Counted from the stretch's first letter, positions 24,653-33,401 are shown. The stretch: DNA of 38,420 nt from JBIQJD01 sp044507695 (GCA_044507695.1 JBIQJD010000022.1:1-38420), one strand, 5' to 3'. The notes: generated by a model not told the origin, from the letters alone. A program made the numbers and translations.

Positions 24653-25078
24653 ATGGCAGGCAGAACAGGTTTAACAGGAATGGTTTTAACAGCAGCATTT
24701 GTTTTATTAAATACTTTAAATGTTTTTGCAATTAATCCGGACAATAAAGAAAAATCAATCAAAGAAATTGCACTTCAAAATTTGTTAACCGGAATACAAG
24801 CAGAAAATACAGGATTGAAAAAAAGTTCAATTTATTTTTCGGGATTGTACAAGGTAGAAGAATCAGTTGATGTATTAATCAATCAGCTTGATAAAGAAGA
24901 AGATCCCGCTGTTAGAATTTTAATTGCACTGGCATTATATAAAATAGGAACTGAAGAAGGCATAGCAGCAATTCAGAATCTTGCAGTGAATGATGATAAT
25001 CTGAAGGTGAGAAGAATGAGCAAAGCAATTCTGGATGAAACAGAACTTAATCCTGATTTTGCAATAAACGTAGATTAA
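24653..25078 (+). CDS. Exported HEAT-repeat protein
   Basis: I start this gene at ATG 24653, which has GGAG 8 bases upstream; an in-frame TTG 36 bases earlier has no ribosome site. The product is 141 aa. Residues 1-27 form a signal peptide (GLTGMVLTAAFVLLNTLNVFA). The rest is alpha-helical with HEAT-like repeats: SSIYFSGLYKVEESVDVLINQL, DPAVRILIALALYKIGTEEGIAAI and a third beginning NLKVRRMSKAIL. Such proteins act as scaffolds. It is exported but has no lipobox. It shares an upstream element with the jelly-roll gene and ends at a clear terminator, so it closes the two-component block. Confidence 0.8.
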   Translation: MAGRTGLTGMVLTAAFVLLNTLNVFAINPDNKEKSIKEIALQNLLTGIQAENTGLKKSSIYFSGLYKVEESVDVLINQLDKEEDPAVRILIALALYKIGTEEGIAAIQNLAVNDDNLKVRRMSKAILDETELNPDFAINVD

Positions 25079-25099
25079 AAGTTATGAAATATCTTTAAT

Positions 25100-25135
25100 A
25101 AGACTGCCCTCATCAGAAAGAGCAGTCTTTTTAAT
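25100..25135 (+). terminator. Rho-independent terminator after the HEAT-repeat gene
   Basis: Stem AAGACTGC (25100-25107) with GCAGTCTT (25122-25129), loop of 14 bases, then TTTTTAATTTTT. It separates the HEAT gene from the convergent WG-repeat gene and may work weakly in the reverse direction too. Confidence 0.85.
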
Positions 25136-25142
25136 TTTTAAT

Positions 25143-25904
25143 TTAGTCTTCAAAATATTCATTTCCGTTTTTATCAATAAACCCGGTTCTTCCATCAACA
25201 GAAACTGCAATTAATCCATCACGGTAATATTCAAGTGAATCATATTTAATTGGAGTAACGCCTTTTCCGTTTTTATTTATTAAGCCCCACCAGTTATTTA
25301 AATTTACTTTAACAATGCCTTCTTCAAAATAGCCAACATCTTTGTAAGTAAGAGGAATTACTTCTTTTCCCTGGTTGTTTATAAATCCCCATTTACCATC
25401 AAGTTTAACAGCAACAAGTTCCTCATGAAATGAACCAACTTCATCATATTTAATTGGAGTGACGTTCTTTCCCTTTTCATTTAAAAATCCCCATTTATCA
25501 TTCAGCTTTGCAGCAAACAAACCATCACTGAAATTTCCAAGTTCATGATATTGAACCGGAATTACTTCTTTTCCTTCCTTGTTTATTATTCCCCATTTAC
25601 CAGGAAAAGTAATTTTATCATCTTTCTTCTTAATACCGAAATTTATCTTTGCATAACCATTATTAAAATCTTCTACCTCATCATATTTTATTTCGGTAAC
25701 TTCCTCTCCCTTTTCATTAATGAATCCCCATTTGCCGTTCAGTTTTACTTTTACAAGTTCATCACTGAAAGTTCCGATTGCATCATATTTAACCGGGATA
25801 ACAATTTTTTTGTTTTTATCACAGAAGCCCCATTTGTCTTTTATTCTGTAAGGAATGAGTTTCGGCAGCTTTAGTTTCAATTTTTGTTCACCTGAATTCT
25901 CCAT
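25143..25904 (-). CDS. WG-repeat protein
   Basis: 253 aa consisting almost wholly of seven WG repeats of about 33 residues, each of the form KWGFINxxGKxVxPxxYDxxxxF. Six keep the W-G pair and the last has T-G. The third repeat carries a short lysine/aspartate insertion (IKKKDDKITFPG). There is no signal peptide, so the protein is probably cytoplasmic. WG repeats fold into beta structures thought to bind partners; no specific role is known from sequence. A strong ribosome site AGAGGTGAT precedes the ATG. It is divergent from the RsbRD_N-like gene. Confidence 0.92.
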   Translation of the reverse strand: MENSGEQKLKLKLPKLIPYRIKDKWGFCDKNKKIVIPVKYDAIGTFSDELVKVKLNGKWGFINEKGEEVTEIKYDEVEDFNNGYAKINFGIKKKDDKITFPGKWGIINKEGKEVIPVQYHELGNFSDGLFAAKLNDKWGFLNEKGKNVTPIKYDEVGSFHEELVAVKLDGKWGFINNQGKEVIPLTYKDVGYFEEGIVKVNLNNWWGLINKNGKGVTPIKYDSLEYYRDGLIAVSVDGRTGFIDKNGNEYFED

Positions 25905-26076
25905 ATCACCTCTTTATTATTAATTCATCGTATTCAAATAACAAATAAAAGATTTTCTGCCTAAAAAATTATGCGGTTATTAATTATTGCCCTATTTCTC
26001 AAGTTAAATTTTACATCTGAAAATATTTAACAGAATTAGAACTTTTGTTAAGTTTATTACATGAAATTGAGGGATT

Positions 26077-26526
26077 ATGAACATTGTAGAACTTTTAACT
26101 GCCGCACAAAAAGAAATAATTGAAGAAGCTCTCCATTCACTTTCAAGGGCACATTTAAATTCGTATGAAAAGTTGAATGAAGATGAAAACAGGGAAAGAT
26201 TAAACCGGTTGTATTCACTTGTACTTCAAAGCGTAAAAGATAAAGCACTGCTGCCGGTAATCAGCTACTCTGAAAAAATTGCCAAAGAACGTTATGAAAG
26301 CGGATTTGATTTTAAAGAAGTTCATTCAGCTTATAATGTGCTTGAAGAAGTAATCTGGAAAAAAATTATTGCCGAAATTGAAGCGGCAAAACTTGGTGAA
26401 GCACTCGGACTTGTCAGCACCGTTCTTGGTGCGGGAAAACAATCCTTAGCCGCAGCTTATATTTCACTTTCTTCAAAAACAAAAATTCCTTCTCTTGATT
26501 TAACTTCTTTGTTCAGCAGAATATAA
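26077..26526 (+). CDS. RsbRD N-terminal-like domain protein
   Basis: A soluble, fully helical 149-aa protein. The pattern (EEALHSLSRAHLNSYEKLNEDENRERLNRLYSLVLQSV, then YSEKIAKERYESGFDFKEVHSAYNVLEEVIW) resembles the RsbRD_N sensor domain found at the N-terminus of stressosome-like RsbR paralogues and of some kinases. Here it stands alone, with no STAS or kinase domain. A stand-alone sensor could regulate a partner elsewhere. The assignment is by overall pattern only. The ribosome site GAGGGA is good. The DinB-like gene follows after 45 bp and may share its transcript. Confidence 0.6.
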   Translation: MNIVELLTAAQKEIIEEALHSLSRAHLNSYEKLNEDENRERLNRLYSLVLQSVKDKALLPVISYSEKIAKERYESGFDFKEVHSAYNVLEEVIWKKIIAEIEAAKLGEALGLVSTVLGAGKQSLAAAYISLSSKTKIPSLDLTSLFSRI

Positions 26527-26571
26527 TTTGTTTTAAGAGAATCAACATTGCAAAATACAGCCGGAGTTCAG

Positions 26572-27108
26572 ATGCAAAATAATATTGATGATCTTCGTTA
26601 TCCCATCGGTAAATTTCAGGCTCCTGCTGAATACAATAAAAATGTTTTGGAAAATCTTATCAGAGAAATAGAAGAAGCTCCTGAAAATCTGAAAAAAGCT
26701 GTTGAAGGTTTATCTCAGGAACAACTTGACACACCTTACAGACCGGGAGGCTGGACAATCAGGCAGGTTGTTCATCATATTCCGGACAGCCACATAAATG
26801 CTTATGTTCGTGTAAAGCTTACGCTTACAGAAGATTGTCCGCTGATCAAAACTTATGAAGAACAATTATGGGCTGAACTTTCTGATACAAATGAATCTGA
26901 AATTGAAGACTCAATTAATCTTCTTAAATACCTGCATAAGCGCTGGGTAATTTTATTAAAATCTCTTACAACAGATCAATTAAATATGCAGTATAAACAT
27001 CCTCAGTGGGGAAAAGTTGATTTGAAATGGCTGGTTGCGCAATATGCATGGCACGGTAAACATCATATTGCGCATATAACTTCTTTAAGAGAAAGAATGA
27101 ACTGGTAA
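26572..27108 (+). CDS. DinB/YfiT-family metal-dependent protein (bacillithiol transferase-like)
   Basis: I choose ATG 26572, which has GGAG 6 bases upstream, over an in-frame TTG at 26548. The 178-aa product begins DDLRYPIGKFQAP, characteristic of YfiT/BstA proteins, and is a four-helix DinB bundle. The metal-binding histidines are in RQVVHHIPDSH and in AWHGKHHIAHI. The family includes bacillithiol S-transferases and putative hydrolases that act on electrophiles in the cytoplasm; whether this organism makes bacillithiol cannot be judged here. It is convergent with msrA, with an 18-bp gap. Confidence 0.88.
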   Translation: MQNNIDDLRYPIGKFQAPAEYNKNVLENLIREIEEAPENLKKAVEGLSQEQLDTPYRPGGWTIRQVVHHIPDSHINAYVRVKLTLTEDCPLIKTYEEQLWAELSDTNESEIEDSINLLKYLHKRWVILLKSLTTDQLNMQYKHPQWGKVDLKWLVAQYAWHGKHHIAHITSLRERMNW

Positions 27109-27126
27109 TTAATCAGTGAATGAAAA

Positions 27127-27774
27127 TTAATTCTTCAATTTATCTTTAAATACCTTTTCAAACTTTTCAATTTTTGGCTGAATAACAAAAGCGCAATAAC
27201 CCTGGTAGGGATTTTTTTCATAATAATTCTGGTGATAATCTTCAGCAGGATAAAACTTTGTTAACGGCTTAATCTCTGTTACAACCGGATCTTTCCACGC
27301 ACCGGATTTTTCAAGCTTTGATTTGTAATATTCAGCTTTATGTTTCTGTTCATCATTATGATAAAAAATTACAGAACGGTACTGCGTTCCAACATCATTC
27401 CCCTGCCGGTTCAGTGTAGTAGGATCATGAGTCTTCCAATAGATTTCCAAAATTTCATCGTAAGAAATTACATCAGCATCATAAGTTACCTGCACAACTT
27501 CTGCATGTCCGGTTGTACCGCTGCAAACATCTTGGTATGAAGGATTTTCTGTTGTTCCTCCGGCATAACCGGATACAACATCAACTACGCCGTTCACCCG
27601 TTCAAACACTGCTTCTGTGCACCAGAAGCATCCCGAACCTAATGTTGCCTTTTCCGGATTTTTCAAATTCATTTCTTTTTTCACCTTTATATGTGTTGAT
27701 TTTGCTTCCTGGCATCCTGCAGTAATAACAAATACCAAAAGGAACAAAAAAATCATCCCGGTTAATGCTTTCAT
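27127..27774 (-). CDS. msrA: Peptide methionine-S-sulfoxide reductase, lipoprotein form
   Basis: MsrA reduces S-methionine sulfoxide in oxidised proteins. The catalytic motif GCFWCTE is at residues 48-54 with nucleophile C49; later landmarks are GYAGGTTENPSYQDVCSG, HAEVVQVTYD, GTQYRSVIFYH and YHQNYYEKNPYQGYC, the last with a candidate resolving Cys. The N-terminus is a lipoprotein signal with lipobox ITAGC (Cys21), which places this copy in the envelope. The length of 215 aa is that of a single-domain MsrA plus leader; no MsrB is fused or adjacent. The ribosome site GGAG is 6 bases before the ATG. Confidence 0.96.
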   Translation of the reverse strand: MKALTGMIFLFLLVFVITAGCQEAKSTHIKVKKEMNLKNPEKATLGSGCFWCTEAVFERVNGVVDVVSGYAGGTTENPSYQDVCSGTTGHAEVVQVTYDADVISYDEILEIYWKTHDPTTLNRQGNDVGTQYRSVIFYHNDEQKHKAEYYKSKLEKSGAWKDPVVTEIKPLTKFYPAEDYHQNYYEKNPYQGYCAFVIQPKIEKFEKVFKDKLKN

Positions 27775-27825
27775 TCTATCTCCATATGTAAAGGTAATGA
27801 ATGATGATTCTGTTCCTTAAAAAGG

Positions 27826-28284
27826 TTAATGCGGAACTTTAAGAACCATCAGAATTACAGCTATTAACGGCGCAACAGTTGCAATTGTTCCCCAAAGATC
27901 CCACTGCTTTGAAAGCGCTTGATATTCTGCTTGATTAAAATCAGATGATGCAGTAAGGGCAATTAATTTTTTTTGAATAGGAACTACCCTGCCCATAAAA
28001 ACAGCGCCTGAAATAACAAACAAAATTATTGACCAGAGAATCCAGCCTGTTGTGATTGACCATGGAAACATTCCCTGCGCAGCAAAACCAAAGATTGCCA
28101 GACCAATTACTCCGGGCATTGTAAAGTAGCGGTCTGCTTTCATTATTCCTTTTATGGTATGGCCAATGATTGAAGGATCTTTTGAATTATCAGCATGCCT
28201 TTTCCAGAAAACAGCAGTAATTATATTGCCGAGAAAAAGCACTACAAATAGTATATGGAGGAGCTTCATAATTAAATAACCCAT
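27826..28284 (-). CDS. DUF2269-like integral membrane protein
   Basis: 152 aa with four hydrophobic helices (approximately 4-24, 55-73, 78-98 and 130-149). Conserved polar residues include an early His in MKLLHILFVVLFLGNI, a WKRHAD loop and FTMPGVIGL, matching a family of small predicted membrane proteins of unknown function (DUF2269) related in layout to haem- or copper-linked membrane proteins. The first Met has AGGAG 5 bases upstream and is preferred over Met6. It lies 51 bp upstream of msrA on the same strand, so the two may be co-expressed. Confidence 0.72.
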   Translation of the reverse strand: MGYLIMKLLHILFVVLFLGNIITAVFWKRHADNSKDPSIIGHTIKGIMKADRYFTMPGVIGLAIFGFAAQGMFPWSITTGWILWSIILFVISGAVFMGRVVPIQKKLIALTASSDFNQAEYQALSKQWDLWGTIATVAPLIAVILMVLKVPH

Positions 28285-28416
28285 TACTTCTCCTGTTTGT
28301 TTAATTAAATATGGATGAACAAATATAATTAAAAAAGTTATTGTGTGGTGTGTAATAAAACTTTGGGAAGAAACTCACCGGTTTTTAATAAAAAATATTT
28401 TTATAAGATAGGAATT

Positions 28417-28457
28417 AAAAAAGCTGATTAATAATTCTATAAGAAAAATCAATCAGC
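28417..28457 (-). terminator. Rho-independent terminator of the coiled-coil lipoprotein gene
   Basis: On the minus strand, GCTGATT (28457-28451) pairs with AATCAGC (28429-28423) across a 21-base AT-rich loop and is followed by six T residues (28422-28417). It lies 10 bases past the stop codon of the lipoprotein gene. Confidence 0.65.
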
Positions 28458-28467
28458 CGTTAAGCCA

Positions 28468-29442
28468 TTACTTTTCAGTATTGATGTTTATATCATCATC
28501 CATTTGTTTATCAAAGTGCTGCTCATACATTTTTTTATATTTCTTATGAAGCTCATCAGGAACTTTCTTTCCGTTAATAATTAATTCTATTGAATTAAAT
28601 TCCATTTCAAAATCATCATCCACATTTTCTATAAGCTTATCTTTTTCAAGTTCACTTTTAAATTCACGCATAAATGATTTGTATTTACGCAGTGTTTTCT
28701 TTGCTTCTTTAAGATCAAATTTTGCACCTTCAAGCTGCTTCTTAGCTTTCTCAATCTGTTCACTCACTTCAGAAAAATTAATTTCCTGCAGTTGTTCTTT
28801 TGTACGGTGTAGTTGTTCCTTTAGTTCATCAATATTAATATTGATACTAATATTCTTCATCTGCTCACGTGCTTCCCTCAGTTGATTATGAACTTCATCC
28901 ATATCAATATCAATTTTCATGTTTTGCAGTTCTTCTTTTAACTTGTGCATATTTTCCTTAAACTCTTCTGAATTAAAATTTGCTTTTATTTCAGCGGCAA
29001 GTCTTTGCATATCTTTCCGAAACTGCTCATCATCAAAATTAATTTCAAACCCGGCATTCTGTAATTCCTGTTTCATCTTTGCCATGTGTTCATCAAATTC
29101 ATTCATATCAATTTTGAAATCGGCCATTTGTGAGCGAAACTCTTTCATATCATCTTCAAATTCAGAAACTTTTTCAGAAACAAAATCTTCATATTTCGGA
29201 ATCTCGCTCTCAGGAATTTTCTCTCCATCTTTATAGATTGAAACAATTTTATCCCCTACAAATTCAATCTTCCAGTGAACATCATCTTCATAAAAAGAAA
29301 ATGTTCTTTTACCGTCATCATTATTATCATTAATAATTATTTCATTCTGATTAAAATTGCTTCCGCTTGAACAGCCGAGAGTTAAAAAAACTCCAAGCAT
29401 TATAATCAAAATTAAAAACGGATTTTTGTAAAACTCTTTCAT
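28468..29442 (-). CDS. Coiled-coil lipoprotein of unknown function
   Basis: Lipobox LTLGC with Cys24. Residues ~90-255 are highly charged and helical, built from a loosely repeated unit: a short hydrophobic-alternating tract such as KIDIDMDE or INFDDEQ followed by a helix ending (E/Q)LQN. About five units are seen. Two similar short motifs frame this region: KDGEKIPESEIPKY near residue 71 and INGKKVPDELHKKY near 291. The middle is strongly acidic and Met-rich. I do not recognise a family; the framing motif resembles segments seen in Bacteroidota envelope proteins. A strong ribosome site GGAGGAG and a terminator suggest a single-gene transcript. Confidence 0.75.
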   Translation of the reverse strand: MKEFYKNPFLILIIMLGVFLTLGCSSGSNFNQNEIIINDNNDDGKRTFSFYEDDVHWKIEFVGDKIVSIYKDGEKIPESEIPKYEDFVSEKVSEFEDDMKEFRSQMADFKIDMNEFDEHMAKMKQELQNAGFEINFDDEQFRKDMQRLAAEIKANFNSEEFKENMHKLKEELQNMKIDIDMDEVHNQLREAREQMKNISININIDELKEQLHRTKEQLQEINFSEVSEQIEKAKKQLEGAKFDLKEAKKTLRKYKSFMREFKSELEKDKLIENVDDDFEMEFNSIELIINGKKVPDELHKKYKKMYEQHFDKQMDDDININTEK

Positions 29443-29678
29443 AACTCCTCCGGAACAGTTTAATATTTCTTCTTAAGACGCAAGATAATCCAGGTTGTTT
29501 CATTGAATGCCCATAAATACAGGAACGGCAGATGCGCGTGATAAAAGGGGCTGCGGGAATTCTTTATTTTTAATGCGCATAATATTGCTCTGTATGTGAT
29601 TGTTGAAATCATCAATTTAATAATGAGCAAAAGTTTATAAGATTGATTTATATTTTCCCAATTGATTTAAAATTAGAA

Positions 29679-30419
29679 ATGAAAACTGCTTACTTCAGAT
29701 TTTATGAAGAATTAAATGATTTTCTTCCGCCGGAGAAAAGAAAAAATCTTTTTGAACATAAATTTCAATTTAAAGTTTCAGTTAAAGATATGATTGAATC
29801 ACTTGGCGTGCCGCATACAGAAATTGATATGATTCTCGTAAACGGAGTTTCTGTTGATTTCAATTATATAGTTAAGCCGGATGATAAAATAAGCGTTTAC
29901 CCGGTGTTTGAAAGTTTTGATATTTCAGATGTGCAGCATTTGCGTGCTAAGCCATTAAGAGAGCCAAAATTTATTGCTGATGTTCATCTCGGCTCTCTTG
30001 CAAGAAATTTAAGAATGATGGGAATTGATACAGCATACTTTAATAAGATAATAAAGGATGAACTAATTATAATTTCTTTAAAAGAAAAGAGAACTATTTT
30101 AACAAAGGATGTTGATCTGTTAAAAAATTCGGTAGTAACTCACGGTTATTTTGTGCGCAGTTCTGATCCCTTAATTCAATTAAAAGAAGTGATTGCTCGT
30201 TTTCATCTTCAAAAAGAAGTAAGAGAATTTACACGCTGCCTTGTGTGCAATTCAAAACTTAATCCCGTAGATAGAGAATTGATAAATGATAAACTTCCTG
30301 AAAAGGTAAAAAATTATCATTCCGAATTTCACATCTGTACCGGCTGCAATAAAATTTACTGGAAGGGAACACATTATGAAAATATGCGTAAAAAAATTCT
30401 CTCCATTTTAAAATGGTAA
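29679..30419 (+). CDS. Ubiquitin-like/Mut7-C RNase-fold protein
   Basis: I start at ATG 29679 (246 aa); an in-frame TTG at 29643 adds residues unlike the family. Residues 1-80 form a MoaD/ThiS-like ubiquitin fold (TAYFRFYEELNDFLP, VNGVSVDFNYIVKPDDKISVYP). From ~95 the Mut7-C domain follows: FIADVHLGSLARNLRMMGIDT, with the PIN-like acidic D in IADVHLG, and RTILTKDVDLL. A zinc ribbon with two CxxC pairs (CLVCNSKL and CTGCNKIYWKGTH) closes the protein. The family is predicted to be an RNase. The 236-bp gap upstream holds no recognised element. The metallophosphoesterase gene follows after 68 bp. Confidence 0.9.
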   Translation: MKTAYFRFYEELNDFLPPEKRKNLFEHKFQFKVSVKDMIESLGVPHTEIDMILVNGVSVDFNYIVKPDDKISVYPVFESFDISDVQHLRAKPLREPKFIADVHLGSLARNLRMMGIDTAYFNKIIKDELIIISLKEKRTILTKDVDLLKNSVVTHGYFVRSSDPLIQLKEVIARFHLQKEVREFTRCLVCNSKLNPVDRELINDKLPEKVKNYHSEFHICTGCNKIYWKGTHYENMRKKILSILKW

Positions 30420-30487
30420 GAAACGGTTACTTAAATTTTAATTAATTCAATAGTTTTGCATTTCAAAAATTTTTCCGGCAGCATATA

Positions 30488-31720
30488 ATGTCTTTTTCAA
30501 TCAGAGTATTAATTACAATTATTCTAATAGTATTACTTCAGTTTTATTTTTACAAAAAACTGAAGAAATCTTCATCGGTTCTCTTTCCGAATCTTTCACA
30601 AAAAAAATTGAGGAAATGGTATCTAATCGTTTCAGCGTTTATTAACATTTATCCCTTTCTGATGCTGGCTTCATGGCTTTATTATATAATAAGCGGTGCA
30701 TCAAGGCCACGAACTCCGGAAAATATTTTCTTTGAAATTTTTATTCTCTTCCCTTTTTGGATTGCTGCTCTCACGATGATCCAATCCATGATTTACTTTC
30801 TCGTAACAGATATAACCAAATTATTAATTCTTCCCATCTACAGAAAGTACAAAGAGAATTTACTTCGTGTTGAAGCAAAAATTTTATTAGTGATAATAGT
30901 ATTTTTTATTTTTTACACTCCGGTTAGAATTGCATACGATTACTTTGCTGTTGCTGTAAGGCCCGTTGAATTTGTAAAAAGAAATCTGCCGCCTGGATTA
31001 AATAATTTCAGGATTGTTTTTATATCGGATATTCAGGCAGACAGGTACACAAACAGAAACAGGCTGGAAAAATATATTTCAAAAGTTAATGAGACGAACC
31101 CTGATCTTGTTTTAATTGCCGGCGATATTGTTACAGGAACTCCGGATTATATCAATCTTGCCGCAGAATATATTGGAAAAATAAAATCCAAGTATGGTGT
31201 TTATTCATGCGTTGGGGACCATGATAATTGGGCTTACCGTGAAGACAATCAAAAAAGCATTAGAGAAATTACAAAGGCGCTTGCAAAGTATAACGTAAAA
31301 ATGATAAACAATGATAAGCTGCTTCTTAATATAAATAATGCTGATGTTGAAATTACTTTTGTAACCAACACGTATGCACAATCAATAAATCCGGATGTTC
31401 TGCTTGATCTTGTTGATAAAAATGAAACGTTTGATTTAAAAATTTTTCTTACTCACCAGCCGCGGCTCAATTTAATTTTAGCCGCATCAGAAAATAAATA
31501 TGATTTGTTTTTAGCCGGACATACCCACGGCGGACAAATTACTTTTCTCTTTCCATTCATTTATCTCTCACCAACTTTAATTGAAACAAAATACGTACGC
31601 GGTACTTTTCATATTGATAATATGCTCATGATAGTTACACGCGGATTGGGAATGTCGCTTGTTCCAATTAGATTGAATTCAACGCCTGAAATAACTGTAA
31701 TTAATCTGCAATCAGAATAA
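30488..31720 (+). CDS. Membrane-anchored metallophosphoesterase, YkuE/YaeI-like
   Basis: Residues 1-165 contain about four membrane helices. The calcineurin-like phosphoesterase domain (~170-400) follows: FISDIQADRY (D181), LIAGDIVTG, CVGDHDNW, THQPR and LAGHTHGGQI. The usual first motif D-x-H is D-I-Q here (Q183), and the usual GNHD is GDHD; the remaining metal ligands are present. This could be a subfamily feature or reduced activity. Relatives hydrolyse lipid-linked or UDP-sugar pyrophosphates at the membrane, so an envelope-lipid role is plausible. The ribosome site is weak. Confidence 0.88.
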   Translation: MSFSIRVLITIILIVLLQFYFYKKLKKSSSVLFPNLSQKKLRKWYLIVSAFINIYPFLMLASWLYYIISGASRPRTPENIFFEIFILFPFWIAALTMIQSMIYFLVTDITKLLILPIYRKYKENLLRVEAKILLVIIVFFIFYTPVRIAYDYFAVAVRPVEFVKRNLPPGLNNFRIVFISDIQADRYTNRNRLEKYISKVNETNPDLVLIAGDIVTGTPDYINLAAEYIGKIKSKYGVYSCVGDHDNWAYREDNQKSIREITKALAKYNVKMINNDKLLLNINNADVEITFVTNTYAQSINPDVLLDLVDKNETFDLKIFLTHQPRLNLILAASENKYDLFLAGHTHGGQITFLFPFIYLSPTLIETKYVRGTFHIDNMLMIVTRGLGMSLVPIRLNSTPEITVINLQSE

Positions 31721-31914
31721 TGTTATGATTAGTGTGAGAGTTATAAATTGCCGCACAGATTAATAATCTATGCTCTTTCTATTTCATTAATATAAATTTC
31801 TTTGTGTCAGAAAAATTTCCACTTTTTAATTCTTAGTTTTGAGGAATAAATACGGTTTTTATTCCCCTTCTATATTCTTAAATTCCACAATCATTTAATT
31901 TTATATTGAATATT

Positions 31915-33207
31915 ATGAACACATCCAAAAGCAAAAAATTATTTGAAGAAGCAAAAAAATATATCCCCGGCGGAGTTAATTCTCCGGTGCGGGCGTTCAA
32001 ATCTGTGGGCGGCGATCCTTTGTTTATTGAAAGAGGCGAAGGCTCAAAAATTTTTGATGTTGACGGAAATGAATTTATAGAGTTTATCGGAAGCTGGGGA
32101 CCGCATCTGTTCGGGCACAATCCGGCTTTTATAAAAGAAGCTTTACTAAAATATATTGAATCCGGAACCAGCTTTGGCGCGCCAACTCAGCTTGAAGTTG
32201 AAATGGCAAAGCTGATTACAGAGCTTGTTCCTTCCGTTGAAATGGTGCGTATGGTTAACAGCGGAACTGAAGCAACAATGAGTGCTGTGCGTGCAGCACG
32301 AGGCTTTACAAGAAAAGAAAAGATTATAAAGTTTGAAGGTTGTTACCACGGTCATGCAGATTTCTTTTTGATTAAAGCCGGTTCGGGTGCATTAACTCTT
32401 GGCGTTCCAACCTCACCGGGAGTTACAAATGGGAATGCAGCAGATACACTTGTTGCTGATTACAATGATATCAACTCTGTAAAAGATCTTATCACTGCAA
32501 ATAAAAATAATATTGCCGCTGTTATTATTGAACCGGTTGCGGGAAATATGGGATTGGTAAAATCAAAACTATCATTCATAAAAAAATTAAGGGAAATTTG
32601 CAGTGAAGAAAATATTGTTTTGATTTTCGATGAAGTTATGACCGGATTCAGACTTGCAAAAGGCGGCGCGCAGGAATTAGTTGAAGTAAAACCTGATCTT
32701 ACAACATTCGGAAAAATAATCGGCGGCGGCTTGCCGGTTGGCGCATTTGGCGGAAGGCGCGAGATAATGGAAATGATTGCACCTGCCGGACCAGTTTACC
32801 AGGCAGGAACTTTGAGTGGAAATCCGCTTGCAATGGCTGCAGGCTATGCGGCTTTAACATTCATTAAAGATAATCCCGATATTTACAATGTACTTGAAGA
32901 TAAAGGTTTGTATCTTGAACAGGGAATAAGAGAGAATTTAAAATCAATTAATAAGAAATTTGCTTTCAACAGAATTGGTTCAATGTTTACATTATTCTTT
33001 ACTGAAAATGATGTAAATGATTTTAAATCTGCAGTAAAATCTGATACTGCACTATACGGCAGATATTTTAACGAAATGCTTAAGCGTGGAATTTATCTTG
33101 CGCCGGCACAATTTGAAGCACAATTCATCTCCACAATGCACACGAGGGAAGATTTAGATAAAACAATTACAGCCAGCAGGGAATCATTATTAGAAATATT
33201 CAGGTGA
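31915..33207 (+). CDS. hemL: Glutamate-1-semialdehyde 2,1-aminomutase
   Basis: HemL converts glutamate-1-semialdehyde to 5-aminolevulinate, the tetrapyrrole precursor of the C5 pathway. The 430-aa protein has the class III aminotransferase fold: PGGVNSPVRAFKSVGG, NSGTEATMSAVRAARGFT, FEGCYHGHADFFL, IIEPVAGNMG and LIFDEVMTGFR (PLP Asp). The Schiff-base lysine is K267 in TTFGKIIGGGLPVGAFGG. I use ATG 31915 rather than an in-frame TTG nine bases earlier; neither has a ribosome site. No other hem gene is adjacent. The gap of 194 bp upstream shows nothing recognisable. Confidence 0.97.
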   Translation: MNTSKSKKLFEEAKKYIPGGVNSPVRAFKSVGGDPLFIERGEGSKIFDVDGNEFIEFIGSWGPHLFGHNPAFIKEALLKYIESGTSFGAPTQLEVEMAKLITELVPSVEMVRMVNSGTEATMSAVRAARGFTRKEKIIKFEGCYHGHADFFLIKAGSGALTLGVPTSPGVTNGNAADTLVADYNDINSVKDLITANKNNIAAVIIEPVAGNMGLVKSKLSFIKKLREICSEENIVLIFDEVMTGFRLAKGGAQELVEVKPDLTTFGKIIGGGLPVGAFGGRREIMEMIAPAGPVYQAGTLSGNPLAMAAGYAALTFIKDNPDIYNVLEDKGLYLEQGIRENLKSINKKFAFNRIGSMFTLFFTENDVNDFKSAVKSDTALYGRYFNEMLKRGIYLAPAQFEAQFISTMHTREDLDKTITASRESLLEIFR

Positions 33208-33401
33208 TAATTTAAAATGTGCACAATGGCACATTAATTACAGAATTGAAGTTTTAAAATGAAGCCGTAAAAATGAACATACTTTGCATACCTGTGAAGC
33301 TTAACTTTAAGCGTTTAACACTCTTGATTATTAGATTCTAATTAGCGAATATTTATATACCAATTAATTCACCTTACTTAATCATTCTTTAGGAGAAATT
33401 T

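Noticed and set aside
28679..29333. Cys/Ser-rich plus-strand open frames opposite the coiled-coil lipoprotein
   Set aside because: The composition is the expected antisense of Glu/Lys/Met-rich coding sequence; there are no start signals.
29443..29678. Mildly GC-rich gap that might hold a small RNA
   Set aside because: No convincing stem, promoter-terminator pair or known RNA pattern could be seen by eye.
33216..33235. 7-bp hairpin (AATGTGC/GCACATT) after hemL as a terminator
   Set aside because: No T tract follows it on either strand; too weak to call.
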